From a virus, in IMG/VR virus record IMGVR_UViG_3300023179_000025, positions 62,001 to 126,000 of that record: a stretch of 64,000 nt of DNA; one strand, 5' to 3'. Below, one piece after another: positions 55,336 to 64,000 of the stretch (positions within the stretch are counted from its first letter, which is position 1; every line of letters starts with the position of its first letter). The notes beneath the pieces were generated by a model, which saw only the letters and a program-made list of their open reading frames with translations, was not told the origin of the DNA and searched no databases. The position numbers and the translations under genes were made by a program.

Positions 55336-57344
55336 TGCTGGAGAAAAAATATTATGTTATTGGCACTACTAATGAGCAAGCATGGGATTACGTTCATAGC
55401 GTATTGACTGAAGATGGAAGTTTAGACGATAATATTCCAACTAGAAAAATTGAATGCACAGATTTAATTGAACACAGTCCTACAAGATCAGTTTATTTAA
55501 TGACAGATGAAGAGGCTAAAAAATTAAGCAAACATCCTAATATTATATTTGTACATATAAATCCAGAAAATCATCCAGAATTATTTCCAACAAATGTGGC
55601 AGATGATTTACATTGTAATACAGAAAGTTATAGATATGATAATTCAGTAAAAAATTATATGAATTTTGCTAATAGTCTTCCTGCAACTCCTACTTCAACA
55701 GATCTGAATAGAACAGGATATCAATTATTACGTCCTGCACAGTTTCAAAATCCATGGCAAGATTATGCTACAACTACAATTATAATGAGCAGGATTCCAA
55801 ATTCATTTACAGGTCGTAATGTAGATTTAGTAGTGGGAGATGATGGTTGTTGGATAGGTCACGTTGAATTTCAAAGTAATCCTATTGCCACTGATGGGAC
55901 TACTATACCTAAGCCTAGAGATTATTTACCTGGTAATGTTTTAAATAGAAATGCTACTTGCAATATCTTAGATATGGTTCTTGATGGTCCATATTATATT
56001 GATCCTAACTATTTTAATCAATCCCCATCAACAAGACTTATTACAAGATGGGACGGAACATTAGTACCTGAAGAAAATACCGCACGAAATTGGTGGGGGT
56101 TCGGATCTAATAGATCACCACAATTCGCTAACATAGGTACAGTGTCTATTCCTTCAAGTTATACTCGACTTAATACCGGTGGGTCAAATATTGCTATGCC
56201 AGCTGGGAGTGACGGAACGCATGGTACTCCTTGTGCAGGACTGTCATATGGTAGGACAATGGGGATAGCGTATAATGCAAACAAATGGTTTATCGATGCA
56301 TATGGATTGTACTCATTTTGGCCTAGTATAGACAGATATTTTAATATAATGAAAATTTTTCATTTGAACAAACCAATAAATCCTTTATATGGAACTAGAG
56401 ATCCTACTGTTTCTAGTAATAGTTGGGGATTCAGAGCAACATTGTCTGTAACGTCAGGTCAATATTTTTTTCGACAAGGAACATCAGGAACAGGTGGAGT
56501 ATTTTATAATAGTACGTCTATACCTGCCTTTATTCAAAATTTAGGAACTCAAGGCGATGCTAATCGGTTTAAAGGTGAAATGGCTCCGAATACTTTTACA
56601 ACTGCAGGAGATGAATTAATTAATAGTGGTGTTATATTTGTTGTAGCAGCAGGGAATAGTAATCAACAACAGGTAGGATCTGATCATCCAAATTATGATA
56701 ATTACTATTCCTTTGGTCCTAATCCATTAGTAAGCTCAACACACACAGAATTTAACGTAACTTGTTATAATACCACAAGTAGGCGTGGTTTTCCACAACA
56801 ATTAGGAAAAAGAATAGAAAATGGACAAGTAGTATATCCAGCAATTAATATTGGGGCACTAGATGATAATTATTCGTTAAATGGACAAGAACAAAAAGTT
56901 AATTATAGCGACATGGGAACAGAAATTGATATGTATTTGCCTGCGGATGGTACACTAACCCCAAACGCTAAGTACACTCCTCAATATTTGAGATATGATA
57001 AGTTAAATAATGGTATGGCTAATTATTATGATTGCCGTTTTTCTGGGACAAGTGCTGCCTGTCCTGTAGCTGCAGGTTTAATTGCTGCTATGATGGAAAA
57101 TAATCGTTCATGGACTTGGAAAGAAGTACGTGATTGGATAAGATCATTACAATTACAACCAAGTTCTACCTTTTATATAGGACCTAATCCAAACACAGCC
57201 ACTACTAATGAATGGTTTGATTATAATAGTTTACGAGGCGGACCAAGTCGTGTTGGTTATATAACTGCTAGTGTCACGCCCTCATCTATTGGCATTTCGG
57301 GAAGTTTAAACATCTCTGGTGATGGATTAAAAATTAATTTTTAA
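55335..57344 (+). CDS. virion-associated subtilisin-like protease 1 (669 aa)
   Basis: The S8 triad is intact: Asp169/170 in VVGDDG, His296 in THGTPCAG, Ser573 in SGTSAACP, with oxyanion Asn441 in AAGNSN. The N-terminal 110 residues (AWDYVHSVLTEDGSLDDNIP) are shared with the second protease and may be a virion-attachment or inhibitory domain. No signal peptide, so it probably acts inside or on the virion or in the host cell. It starts on the last base of the fibre gene. Confidence 0.85.
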   Translation: MLEKKYYVIGTTNEQAWDYVHSVLTEDGSLDDNIPTRKIECTDLIEHSPTRSVYLMTDEEAKKLSKHPNIIFVHINPENHPELFPTNVADDLHCNTESYRYDNSVKNYMNFANSLPATPTSTDLNRTGYQLLRPAQFQNPWQDYATTTIIMSRIPNSFTGRNVDLVVGDDGCWIGHVEFQSNPIATDGTTIPKPRDYLPGNVLNRNATCNILDMVLDGPYYIDPNYFNQSPSTRLITRWDGTLVPEENTARNWWGFGSNRSPQFANIGTVSIPSSYTRLNTGGSNIAMPAGSDGTHGTPCAGLSYGRTMGIAYNANKWFIDAYGLYSFWPSIDRYFNIMKIFHLNKPINPLYGTRDPTVSSNSWGFRATLSVTSGQYFFRQGTSGTGGVFYNSTSIPAFIQNLGTQGDANRFKGEMAPNTFTTAGDELINSGVIFVVAAGNSNQQQVGSDHPNYDNYYSFGPNPLVSSTHTEFNVTCYNTTSRRGFPQQLGKRIENGQVVYPAINIGALDDNYSLNGQEQKVNYSDMGTEIDMYLPADGTLTPNAKYTPQYLRYDKLNNGMANYYDCRFSGTSAACPVAAGLIAAMMENNRSWTWKEVRDWIRSLQLQPSSTFYIGPNPNTATTNEWFDYNSLRGGPSRVGYITASVTPSSIGISGSLNISGDGLKINF

Positions 57345-57347
57345 ATA
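57340..57347 (+). promoter_or_regulatory. possible late-type promoter box
   Basis: TTTAAATA at the end of the first protease gene, 13 bases before the next ATG, with AGGAAA between. Confidence 0.35.
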
Positions 57348-57360
57348 TAGGAAATAAAAA

Positions 57361-57636
57361 ATGGCATCATATATCTATACGGCTACAGGATCAAGTCAAT
57401 TAAGTGATCAAATTGATACTGATAAAGTAAGAATATCAACTTCAAGTTCTGCCATAGCTATTGCTATTGGCAATGCAAATGTTACAGCAAATTTAACAGG
57501 GTGTGAGATAGTGCCTGCATTTACTGTCATGAATAGTGTAATAGTTGGTGAAGGAAATTATATAGCATATATAAATGTAGGAGGGGTGGCAAGTGCATTT
57601 AGTGTTACTGAGTTAGGCATGCCAATTGGTGTATAA
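57361..57636 (+). CDS. small structural-type protein between the proteases (91 aa)
   Basis: A small beta-rich protein (SYIYTATGSSQLSDQIDTDK, AIAIGNANVTANLTG) with an AGGAAA site. It lacks Cys active sites and a signal peptide. It sits exactly between the two paralogous proteases and may be a virion cap or chaperone for them. Not recognised. Confidence 0.5.
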   Translation: MASYIYTATGSSQLSDQIDTDKVRISTSSSAIAIAIGNANVTANLTGCEIVPAFTVMNSVIVGEGNYIAYINVGGVASAFSVTELGMPIGV

Positions 57637-57640
57637 TTAA

Positions 57641-60166
57641 ATGTCAGAAAAAAAGATATATCAAATTTGCTGTCATACTGAACAAGATTGGGACTTTATA
57701 CATGAGGTTTTGACAAAAGATGGCACATTAGAAGATAATATACCAACTAGGGCAGTTGAACTAGTTGATTACAAAGAACATAGTTCTACTAGATCCACTT
57801 ATCTTTTAAGCGATGACGAAGCCCAAGAACTTCAAAAAAATTCAAGAATAAAGTTTGTAAATATTGACTACGCAAGTTATCCTGAGTATAAACCGCCTAA
57901 AGATGAATTACACGCAGCTTTTTATAGATATCCCACTGATATTAAATGTTATAGAAATTTTTCAAATCCAAATATTATGCCAACAGATTTTACTGAGGCC
58001 GACAACAATCGTAGCGGATATCAATTATTACGTGTTACTCAAAAATTAGATCCATGGTATGGTGCAAGTAGTCAAACTGTTCTTGTAAATCGAATTGATA
58101 TGTCTGGTACAGGAAAAGATGTAGATGTGATTGTAGGCGATGAGGGTTGTGCTTTTGGGCATTGTGAATTTCAAACAAATACAGGATCAGGCCCAACCAG
58201 TTTAATTGGCGGTAATCCTCTTTCAACAACAGGTACGTGTATGTTGTTAGATTTAGTGCTTGAGGGTCCATATTACATTGATCCTGCTTATTTTAATGCA
58301 GAACCCTTATCCAGATTAACAACTAGATGGGACGGTACAACAGTTCCTGTCGAAACTGTAGCAAGAAATTGGTGGGGCAATAGTGCAGCTAGATCAAGTC
58401 AATTTAGTTCAATAGGTACTGTTACTATAACTTCATCTTATACTAGGGACAATTGTAACGGTGATAATCAATATTTTCCAAACGAAGGAGATCATGGTAC
58501 GTGTTGTGCAGCACTAACATATGGCAGAACACAAGGTTGGGCTTACAATGCTAATAAATGGTTCATTGATGCATATGGTTCTTACGGTGTTGGTTTAGAG
58601 CAATATTTTGACATTATGAAAATATTTCATTTAAATAAACCTATTAATTCAAAATATGGTACACGTAATCCTACTATTTCAAGTAACAGTTGGGGATATC
58701 GTGCTACATTGCCTATTTCAAGTGGTGCTTATTATTTTAGACAAGGTACTACTGGATCAGGCGGGGTGTCTTTTACAAGTAGTACTAAGCCTGAATTTAT
58801 GAAATATTTAGGAACAACAGGAGATGCTAATAGGTTCAAAGGTGAAATGTTAGATAATAGTTATACTGAAGCAGGCAATGAACTTATTGCATCAGGTGTA
58901 ATTTTTATAGCAGCAGCAGGGAATAGTAATCAACAACAGGTAGGATCTGATCAACCAGATTATAATAATTATTGGGCAACTGGTTTAAATGTAGCCCTTG
59001 CTAATGCAACACATTCAGAATTTGGATTAACATGTTATAATACTACAAGTAGACGTGGTTTCCCACAACAATTAGGTAAATATTTTGAGAATGGACAAGT
59101 AGTGTATCCAGCAATTAATATTGGTGCATTGGATGATCAATACATGTCTGATGGAAAAGAACGAAAAGTTAACTATAGTGATATGGGAAATCAAATTGAT
59201 GTTTATGCTCCAGCAGATGGTACAATGGCTGCAAATAGGAATTACAGTCCACAATATTTAAGACCTGACAGCTATCCAGGATCGGGGGTGCCAGAAGGAT
59301 TCGTTGGACTGTGTAATGCAGTTGCGTATTTAAATGGTACGTCAAGTTTTGATCCAGAACCAAATACAGGTTGGAGGTTAGTCACTAGTAATCAATCATC
59401 TGCGACATTGACTCCTATTCCCAGTGATTTAAAAGGAACTACAGGTTTAAGTTTATTATCACTGACAGGTGGAGACAATGATGATGGATATTATGGAGTT
59501 AATATATCAGGTGGCGGAGGATTTACAATTACCTTTGCAGGTACAACTTTTGGTAATGTCTACATAAACACCAATAGTTTAGTTACTTTTACAAGTGCAT
59601 ATATTCAACTTGTGTTTAATGTATCTACTCCAAATATGCGTAAAATTTGTATAAATGCAGACGATAATAGTTGCCAAAGATGTTGGGGTGGATTTGAAGG
59701 AACTGCTCCTAATAGAAGAATAAGATTTAGATATGAAGGTACTAATGATATAAGCGGAGTAGTTGGTAGTCCAAATATGGTTTGGGAATTAACCTTATAC
59801 GAAAATGCTAGAAACCAATTTGATATACAAATAGGTGTTAATGCTAGACAAACTTCACTATTTTATGATGCAGCATTTGGAGGCACTAGTGCTGCATGTC
59901 CTGTTGCTACTGGTTTTATTGCAACTGTTTTACAATATAATAGGAATTGGACTTGGAAAGAAGTGCGACAATATTTACAAAATTTAGAAGTACAAGATAC
60001 GACAAGGTTCTACCAAGGACCTACACCTGAAACTGCAAATAGTGTTTCTTGGGCAGATTTAAATAGTTTAATGGGGGGAGATAGACGAGTATTATATAAT
60101 AAGACAGATTATGTAAATATGTCAGGGAACAATTTGTCAATTACAGGAAGTAATTTTAGCTCCTAA
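57641..60166 (+). CDS. virion-associated subtilisin-like protease 2 with inserted domain (841 aa)
   Basis: A paralogue of the 55335 gene along almost its whole length, with the triad intact: Asp in VGDEG, His in GDHGTCC, Ser in GGTSAACP, Asn in AAGNSN. Between about residues 550 and 745, just before the Ser motif, there is an insertion absent from the first copy. It is beta-rich and contains YYGVNISGGGGFTITFAG and VYINTNSLVTF, recalling a nidogen-like sandwich. The insertion does not break the triad. Start has no strong ribosome binding site but is four bases after the previous gene's stop. Confidence 0.85.
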   Translation: MSEKKIYQICCHTEQDWDFIHEVLTKDGTLEDNIPTRAVELVDYKEHSSTRSTYLLSDDEAQELQKNSRIKFVNIDYASYPEYKPPKDELHAAFYRYPTDIKCYRNFSNPNIMPTDFTEADNNRSGYQLLRVTQKLDPWYGASSQTVLVNRIDMSGTGKDVDVIVGDEGCAFGHCEFQTNTGSGPTSLIGGNPLSTTGTCMLLDLVLEGPYYIDPAYFNAEPLSRLTTRWDGTTVPVETVARNWWGNSAARSSQFSSIGTVTITSSYTRDNCNGDNQYFPNEGDHGTCCAALTYGRTQGWAYNANKWFIDAYGSYGVGLEQYFDIMKIFHLNKPINSKYGTRNPTISSNSWGYRATLPISSGAYYFRQGTTGSGGVSFTSSTKPEFMKYLGTTGDANRFKGEMLDNSYTEAGNELIASGVIFIAAAGNSNQQQVGSDQPDYNNYWATGLNVALANATHSEFGLTCYNTTSRRGFPQQLGKYFENGQVVYPAINIGALDDQYMSDGKERKVNYSDMGNQIDVYAPADGTMAANRNYSPQYLRPDSYPGSGVPEGFVGLCNAVAYLNGTSSFDPEPNTGWRLVTSNQSSATLTPIPSDLKGTTGLSLLSLTGGDNDDGYYGVNISGGGGFTITFAGTTFGNVYINTNSLVTFTSAYIQLVFNVSTPNMRKICINADDNSCQRCWGGFEGTAPNRRIRFRYEGTNDISGVVGSPNMVWELTLYENARNQFDIQIGVNARQTSLFYDAAFGGTSAACPVATGFIATVLQYNRNWTWKEVRQYLQNLEVQDTTRFYQGPTPETANSVSWADLNSLMGGDRRVLYNKTDYVNMSGNNLSITGSNFSS

Positions 60167-60181
60167 AAAATCTAAAAAATT

Positions 60182-60189
60182 AATAAATA
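60182..60189 (+). promoter_or_regulatory. T4-late-type promoter box
   Basis: AATAAATA, followed by a leader of about 70 bases to ATG 60264, which has a strong AAGGAG. Confidence 0.5.
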
Positions 60190-60210
60190 CTTTATCATTT
60201 TATGATTTAT

Positions 60211-60243
60211 GCGGTTCCCGCCGCGTAGTGGAATAGAACCCAC
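60211..60243 (+). promoter_or_regulatory. GC-rich structured 5' leader
   Basis: Within an AT-rich genome this leader contains GCGG/CCGC (60211-60214 with 60221-60224), GTGG/CCAC (60228-60231 with 60240-60243) and an alternative GGTTC/GAACC pairing (60213-60217 with 60236-60240). The alternatives exclude each other, as in regulatory leaders. Confidence 0.45.
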
Positions 60244-60263
60244 ATATTATAAGGAGAAAACAA

Positions 60264-61493
60264 ATGGGCCGCCCTTTAAAAATTGCCAAAGCGCAAGCAA
60301 TTCTAACAATTACAGATACTACAGCAGCAACAGATTATGTAACAGTTAGTCAAAGTTTAACAAATTTAGGTGTAATTGCTGGTATGCCTTTTGTTACTGC
60401 AAGTTCAACAGGTGGATTAACAGCAGGTACAACATATTACATTTTGCAAGTAATTAATGCTAACAATTTTACAGTATCAGCAACTCAACTCAGTGCTAAT
60501 CCAACTTATGCTGTAGTTGCATTAAGTGATACATCAGGTACTACAGTAAGTGCAACAGTAGGTGTTGTTGATAGTGGATTTAACAATCCAGAAGGCACAG
60601 CAAATACATATGGCGTAGTTGGTGGTAATACTGCTATTATTGGAAAACAAGTTTTATGCCGTGTTGCGATAGGTGTAACTGGGACTGGCAATATATATAC
60701 TTCAAATGCAAGTGATATTGTAGTAGGACAAGGTACTGATTTTGGTAATGTAGCAGATTTAGCAGCAGGATCAGCAATTCAAGTTATTAACAGTCAAACA
60801 GGTGCTGTAACAAATATTGGATTTGTAAATGCTGTTGCAGCTATTACAGAGGCAGTAACTGATACAGTGGCTACAGGATCTTTTGTTGTAACAAGTGGTA
60901 ATGCTCAAAACTTTCTGCCAAATGCACCATTAACATTTGATGCAAACATTGGTGGTTTAACAACAGGCACAACATATTACATTAAAACAGTTGCAAACGC
61001 TACACACTTTACAGTTTCTACAACACAAGGTGGTGTAGCAGTTGCAGTTACAAATGATACTGATACAGCTAATGCAACACAAGATGCGTTTACATTAACT
61101 GCTAATTCCGTTGTTTCTACAAGTAATAGTGCATGGATTTACGCAAATGATGAAGCAGGGTTTATTGTTCGTCAAAAAGGTAAACAAAAATATCTAGTAA
61201 CAGGTGCTACAAGTGGTTTGACAGCACAATGTTACACAGCAAATTTGGCAAACACAGCATTAATACCTAACTCAATGAGTATACTTGCTACATATGCTAA
61301 TACAACAACTCAGCGTGTTCAAAGCTTAAGTGATATTAATTCTGAATTGTTTACAGCAACATCAGGACCAATTGCAACAGGTAATATTGTACTAGCAAAT
61401 GCGACTCCAGTATATGGAACATTTAACAGTGCAGTAGCAGCTAACACAGCAAATGGTTTAATTTACCCATTAGTACAAATTGCATCAGCATAA
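60264..61493 (+). CDS. virion structural protein with beta repeats (409 aa)
   Basis: Thr/Ala/Val-rich, beta-structured. Two copies of a module with GGLTAGTTYYILQVINANNF and GGLTTGTTYYIKTVANATHF also resemble segments of the giant fibre. The late-type promoter, structured leader and strong AAGGAG suggest very high expression. A head or tail coat component is likely; I cannot name it. Confidence 0.6.
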   Translation: MGRPLKIAKAQAILTITDTTAATDYVTVSQSLTNLGVIAGMPFVTASSTGGLTAGTTYYILQVINANNFTVSATQLSANPTYAVVALSDTSGTTVSATVGVVDSGFNNPEGTANTYGVVGGNTAIIGKQVLCRVAIGVTGTGNIYTSNASDIVVGQGTDFGNVADLAAGSAIQVINSQTGAVTNIGFVNAVAAITEAVTDTVATGSFVVTSGNAQNFLPNAPLTFDANIGGLTTGTTYYIKTVANATHFTVSTTQGGVAVAVTNDTDTANATQDAFTLTANSVVSTSNSAWIYANDEAGFIVRQKGKQKYLVTGATSGLTAQCYTANLANTALIPNSMSILATYANTTTQRVQSLSDINSELFTATSGPIATGNIVLANATPVYGTFNSAVAANTANGLIYPLVQIASA

Positions 61494-61497
61494 TATC

Positions 61498-61803
61498 ATG
61501 GCACAACCATTACAAGTTCATACAGAAACCGAGGTAGCTATCCTTCAAGTTCAATATAAAAATCTTGATGAAAAAGTCGATGATTTAAAAGTTGAAGTTA
61601 AAGATATGCGTGTATCTTTAGAAAGGCATTCCAAAGAACACACGGAAATGATGAAGTCTATGGAAGTTTCAGCATCCAATGCACATTCTGAGTTAAGTAA
61701 GAAAATTTCAGCTTTAGAAAAATGGCGTTGGATGTTAATGGGTGCAGGTGTAGTTATCGGAGCTTTAGGTTGGCCTACAATAGGTAAATTATTAGGTAAC
61801 TGA
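61498..61803 (+). CDS. coiled-coil protein with C-terminal membrane helix (101 aa)
   Basis: Residues 10-75 form a coiled coil (NLDEKVDDLKVEVKDMRVS), then KWRWMLMGAGVVIGALGW starts a transmembrane helix ending near the C terminus. The layout resembles XhlA-type or holin-associated phage membrane proteins, so a lysis role is possible. It is the last gene before the convergent Nudix gene and their ends overlap by 12 bases. Confidence 0.5.
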   Translation: MAQPLQVHTETEVAILQVQYKNLDEKVDDLKVEVKDMRVSLERHSKEHTEMMKSMEVSASNAHSELSKKISALEKWRWMLMGAGVVIGALGWPTIGKLLGN

Positions 61804-62217
61804 TAAAGTTGAGGGAATGTTTCCCTCAACTAATTTTAATTTTTCTTGTACTAATTCAAAATTAATTGTAGAAAATAAACCAGGATGTAGGGGTTTGGGA
61901 TATTGATCTTTCATTACCCAAGCATATCCACAATGTTCATTGTTTAAAATAGGAATAAATTCTATTCCTACATCACAAAAAAATGTATGATAAACAAAAG
62001 TTTTATTAACAAATTTTTGAATAGGAATTAATTTATATAAGGTTATATCGAAATTTATTTCTTCTAAACATTCTCTTTTTAAACCAGTAAACAGTGTTTC
62101 ATTTTTTTCAATTTTGCCACCTGGAATACCCCAAGACGCATTTTTGTCTGTTCTTAATAAAAAAAGATATCGATTTGTTGATTTACTGTAAAAAAAAATA
62201 CCTGCTGAATTACTCAT
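61792..62217 (-). CDS. Nudix hydrolase
   Basis: The Nudix box occupies residues 33-54 (GGKIEKNE, then RECLEEI), with all catalytic Glu positions. It has 141 residues. Nudix enzymes cleave nucleoside diphosphate derivatives; T4 has NudE.1, which hydrolyses ADP-ribose and similar compounds. Substrate unknown. Its 3' end contains an 11-bp hairpin that doubles as a bidirectional terminator. Confidence 0.85.
   Translation of the reverse strand: MSNSAGIFFYSKSTNRYLFLLRTDKNASWGIPGGKIEKNETLFTGLKRECLEEINFDITLYKLIPIQKFVNKTFVYHTFFCDVGIEFIPILNNEHCGYAWVMKDQYPKPLHPGLFSTINFELVQEKLKLVEGNIPSTLSVT
61807..61835. terminator. bidirectional terminator between convergent genes
   Basis: AGTTGAGGGAA (61807-61817) pairs with TTCCCTCAACT (61821-61831) around TGT. 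T-rich bases follow on the plus strand. On the minus strand it lies inside the Nudix coding end. Confidence 0.65.
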
Positions 62218-62235
62218 ATTAATAATTTATCTAAA

Positions 62236-63606
62236 TTAAATTACAATAGAATAATCTCCTTCACCATACCATCCTTCATAAGATTTATACCAGGCATTAT
62301 CATTAAAGCGATATTGCACATTATTAGTTAAATTTGTTACATATTCTATTGTAGTTGCAGTGTTTGAATTAAAAACAACGTTCCAAAGGCCAGTAGTCGA
62401 ATTATACTGTATTATATCATTTGCATTTGCAACAAGAGTTCCCCAGCCTTGTGTAGTTTCTCCAATACTTCCAATTTCTTCAACAAGTAAGTATCTTGTA
62501 TTATTAATAGGTCCTGGTAATCCAAAATTAGGTGACATTAATCTAGGATTTATAATTTTATTAACTGGCAGTAACGTATTTTGTGGCAGTGTGTCAGGGT
62601 CAATATTATACAATAAAATCCTATCATCTAAAGGATCAGGTACAATTGTTCCAACAATATCTTCATCCATATATGGATTTTCTAACCAAATTTGACTTAT
62701 ACCTGGTTTAAATTCGCCATAAACATTTAAAAAACTACTCCAGTATAATGAACTATTCGGTGGGATAGGTAATTCTATTTCTGTATTTGGTGGATAAAAT
62801 GGTTGATTTGCAGGCAATAGTTGTAAAGTATTATTAATTAACAAAATTTTATAACCAAATGGTGTAATTTTCTGTCTTGTCCCTAATAGTAAATCATCGT
62901 CTTGCATATCTTCTAAGGCTTTGCCTTGAAAAATACTTGTTATAATTTTATAAATTACTCCTGCCTTTTTAAGTTTACTAGAATTACTTAACCAAATAGG
63001 CATATAAAACTTCCATGTAAGTACATCAATAGGATTATTAGTACCTTGAGGAATTGAACGAGATGAAAAAGTAAGTCCATCCTGATATACAACAGATAGC
63101 GAAGTCCAATCTACGAAGTTATCAGTACTTTGTATCTCCAAACTTGGATTAAATAGTGTTCCCAGTTGTTCTATTAATTCTAATTTTTGATTATAATTTG
63201 TTGTCCAAAAGTCTACTGTAACTCTTAGAGTATATGGGACAGGCATAAGTCTTTCTATTGTAAATGCTTGTCCTTGGGTCTGCATGTATGACTCAGTTTG
63301 TTGATCATAAGTTCTTTGTCTTACATTAAGTTTATCAACATAATAAGGTTCTTGTGTTCTACTTTGATCATATTCCAATCCACTTATATAATATGTAATT
63401 AAAGGAGCACTGGGTAAATTACTACTTGAATTTTTTGCAATTATAGTTGCAGCTTGTCTACTACTATCTCCATACATTATAGGCACTCTAACTAATATAT
63501 TATGACCATTGGGATCTTTACCTTTGGTTACATACCAATTGCTAAAAATTTTAGCGAATTGTAACAAAAAACGTCTTATTTGTTGATCGTAAAAAAATTG
63601 TGCCAT
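62236..63606 (-). CDS. tail sheath stabiliser/tail completion protein (gp15-like)
   Basis: The N terminus FFYDQQIRRFLLQFAKIFSN / ILVRVPIMYGDSSRQ parallels T4 gp15 (YFYNSSFRRYATLMGDLFSN, then KFIRVPITYAS), which caps the tail tube and sheath and joins tail to head. The middle part (RLMPVPYTLRVTVDFWT, NPSLEIQSTDNF) is conserved in marine T4-like phages. It has 456 residues versus 272 in T4, the C-terminal extension being unexplained. Same strand as its neighbours at the window end. Confidence 0.65.
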   Translation of the reverse strand: MAQFFYDQQIRRFLLQFAKIFSNWYVTKGKDPNGHNILVRVPIMYGDSSRQAATIIAKNSSSNLPSAPLITYYISGLEYDQSRTQEPYYVDKLNVRQRTYDQQTESYMQTQGQAFTIERLMPVPYTLRVTVDFWTTNYNQKLELIEQLGTLFNPSLEIQSTDNFVDWTSLSVVYQDGLTFSSRSIPQGTNNPIDVLTWKFYMPIWLSNSSKLKKAGVIYKIITSIFQGKALEDMQDDDLLLGTRQKITPFGYKILLINNTLQLLPANQPFYPPNTEIELPIPPNSSLYWSSFLNVYGEFKPGISQIWLENPYMDEDIVGTIVPDPLDDRILLYNIDPDTLPQNTLLPVNKIINPRLMSPNFGLPGPINNTRYLLVEEIGSIGETTQGWGTLVANANDIIQYNSTTGLWNVVFNSNTATTIEYVTNLTNNVQYRFNDNAWYKSYEGWYGEGDYSIVI

Positions 63607-63609
63607 AAT

Positions 63610-64000
63610 TTAAGGTTTAGGTGGTAAATCAGGAAAAGGTAAATCAAGTATAGAAGATAAAGGTTGTGCACTAGGAATATAAGTTTGTGTTTGTTGGGTA
63701 AATATAACTTCTTTGTTATTTATAAAAGATGAACGTAAAGATTTATCTTCATCTGTAAATCCTGTTTCAGTACGAACTTTTTTAGAAATTCTAACCCAAA
63801 TTTTACCGTCCCATCTATATAAAATTTGCGGTAAATAATCAATTCGTAAAAAATAATCACCTACCTGAGGATTTTTAGGAAAACTTATGCCTGCACCTGA
63901 AGGTAACCCGTTAGGTGGTAGTCCTGTACCAGTCATATACCCTATGGCATAACCATAACTTCTAGGAGTAGCCCTCGCAATATATTGAAATCTAGGATCA
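63610..64000 (-). CDS. virion protein, N terminus outside the window (partial)
   Basis: The minus-strand frame is open from 63610 to the right edge. An ATG at 63936 exists, but the frame continues upstream with a plausible sequence (DPRFQYIARATPRSYGYAIG), so the true start is beyond 64000. The C-terminal part has YFLRIDYLPQILYRWDGKIW and a Pro-rich end. It is next to the gp15-like gene and is likely a tail or neck protein of T4-like phages. Confidence 0.6.
   Translation of the reverse strand, partial: DPRFQYIARATPRSYGYAIGYMTGTGLPPNGLPSGAGISFPKNPQVGDYFLRIDYLPQILYRWDGKIWVRISKKVRTETGFTDEDKSLRSSFINNKEVIFTQQTQTYIPSAQPLSSILDLPFPDLPPKP

Noticed and set aside
60205-60245. GC-rich patch with GGTTC and cloverleaf-like stems
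   Set aside because: It lacks a 7-bp acceptor stem, anticodon arm and proper T-loop, so I do not call a tRNA; it is better explained as a structured mRNA leader.
1-64000. Homing endonucleases, inteins, group I introns, insertion sequences
   Set aside because: I looked for interrupted core genes (terminase, thyA, helicase, uvsX) and transposase motifs and found none; all are continuous.

Overview
The window looks like an interior stretch of a large, AT-rich T4-like (straboviral-type) myophage genome. It holds T4-type replication and recombination genes: large terminase gp17, ssDNA-binding gp32, UvsX, UvsY, UvsW, primase gp61, helicase gp41 and a possible clamp-loader gp62. It also holds a gp15-like tail completion protein and structural genes preceded by T4-late-type TATAAATA-like boxes. 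There is no rRNA, tRNA, CRISPR array or insertion sequence. Betaproteobacterial-looking cargo (PhoX, PstS, a BPSL0761-like protein) hints at a freshwater or coastal betaproteobacterial host; this is inference only.

Layout. 1-4.5 kb: small early genes plus a MoxR ATPase/VWA-metallopeptidase-like pair behind sigma70-type promoters. 4.6-7.1 kb: small proteins, DHFR and thymidylate synthase. 7.1-10.5 kb: spanin pair, repeat-bearing lipoprotein, tail-fibre-like protein, two proteins with T4 internal-protein-like N termini. 10.5-16.6 kb: methyltransferase, nitroreductase, large terminase and a 938-residue modular protein with recurring VAEG-type joints. 16.6-20.6 kb: gp32, UvsX, UvsY block. 20.6-22.9 kb: nucleotide-sugar genes (minus strand) and a GATase-like protein. 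22.9-28.4 kb: phosphate-starvation cassette (PhoX, PstS, PlcP-like lipase, Agt-like glycosyltransferase) with Pho-box-like repeats. 28.5-29.8 kb: AhpC/AhpD peroxide pair. 29.8-32.1 kb: minus-strand island with a collagen-like protein and a LuxR-type regulator. 32.3-40.9 kb: AAA ATPase, UvsW, a row of five small paralogues, a 3'-5' exonuclease overlapping a miniature DnaE-like polymerase domain. 41-50.3 kb: primase, helicase, a KxDG (ligase-like) protein, scaffold-like protein, IscA, RecB/MGME1-like nuclease. 50.4-64 kb: giant tail fibre, two tandem subtilisin-like proteases, structural proteins, Nudix hydrolase and gp15-like protein.

How it fits together: sigma70-type promoters (TTGACA, 17 bp, TATAAT-like) drive early/middle DNA-metabolism genes, and ATAAATA boxes drive virion and lysis genes. 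Several genes of both classes have no ribosome binding site and start 4-6 nt after the -10 box, so their mRNAs may be leaderless. The metabolic cargo would supply phosphate (PhoX, PstS, phospholipid breakdown by PlcP), replace lost phospholipid with glycolipid (Agt), make dTMP (DHFR/ThyA) and detoxify peroxide (AhpC/AhpD). The strongest candidates for something not well described are the phage-borne lipid-remodelling cassette, the mini-DnaE/exonuclease pair and the VAEG-jointed modular protein.
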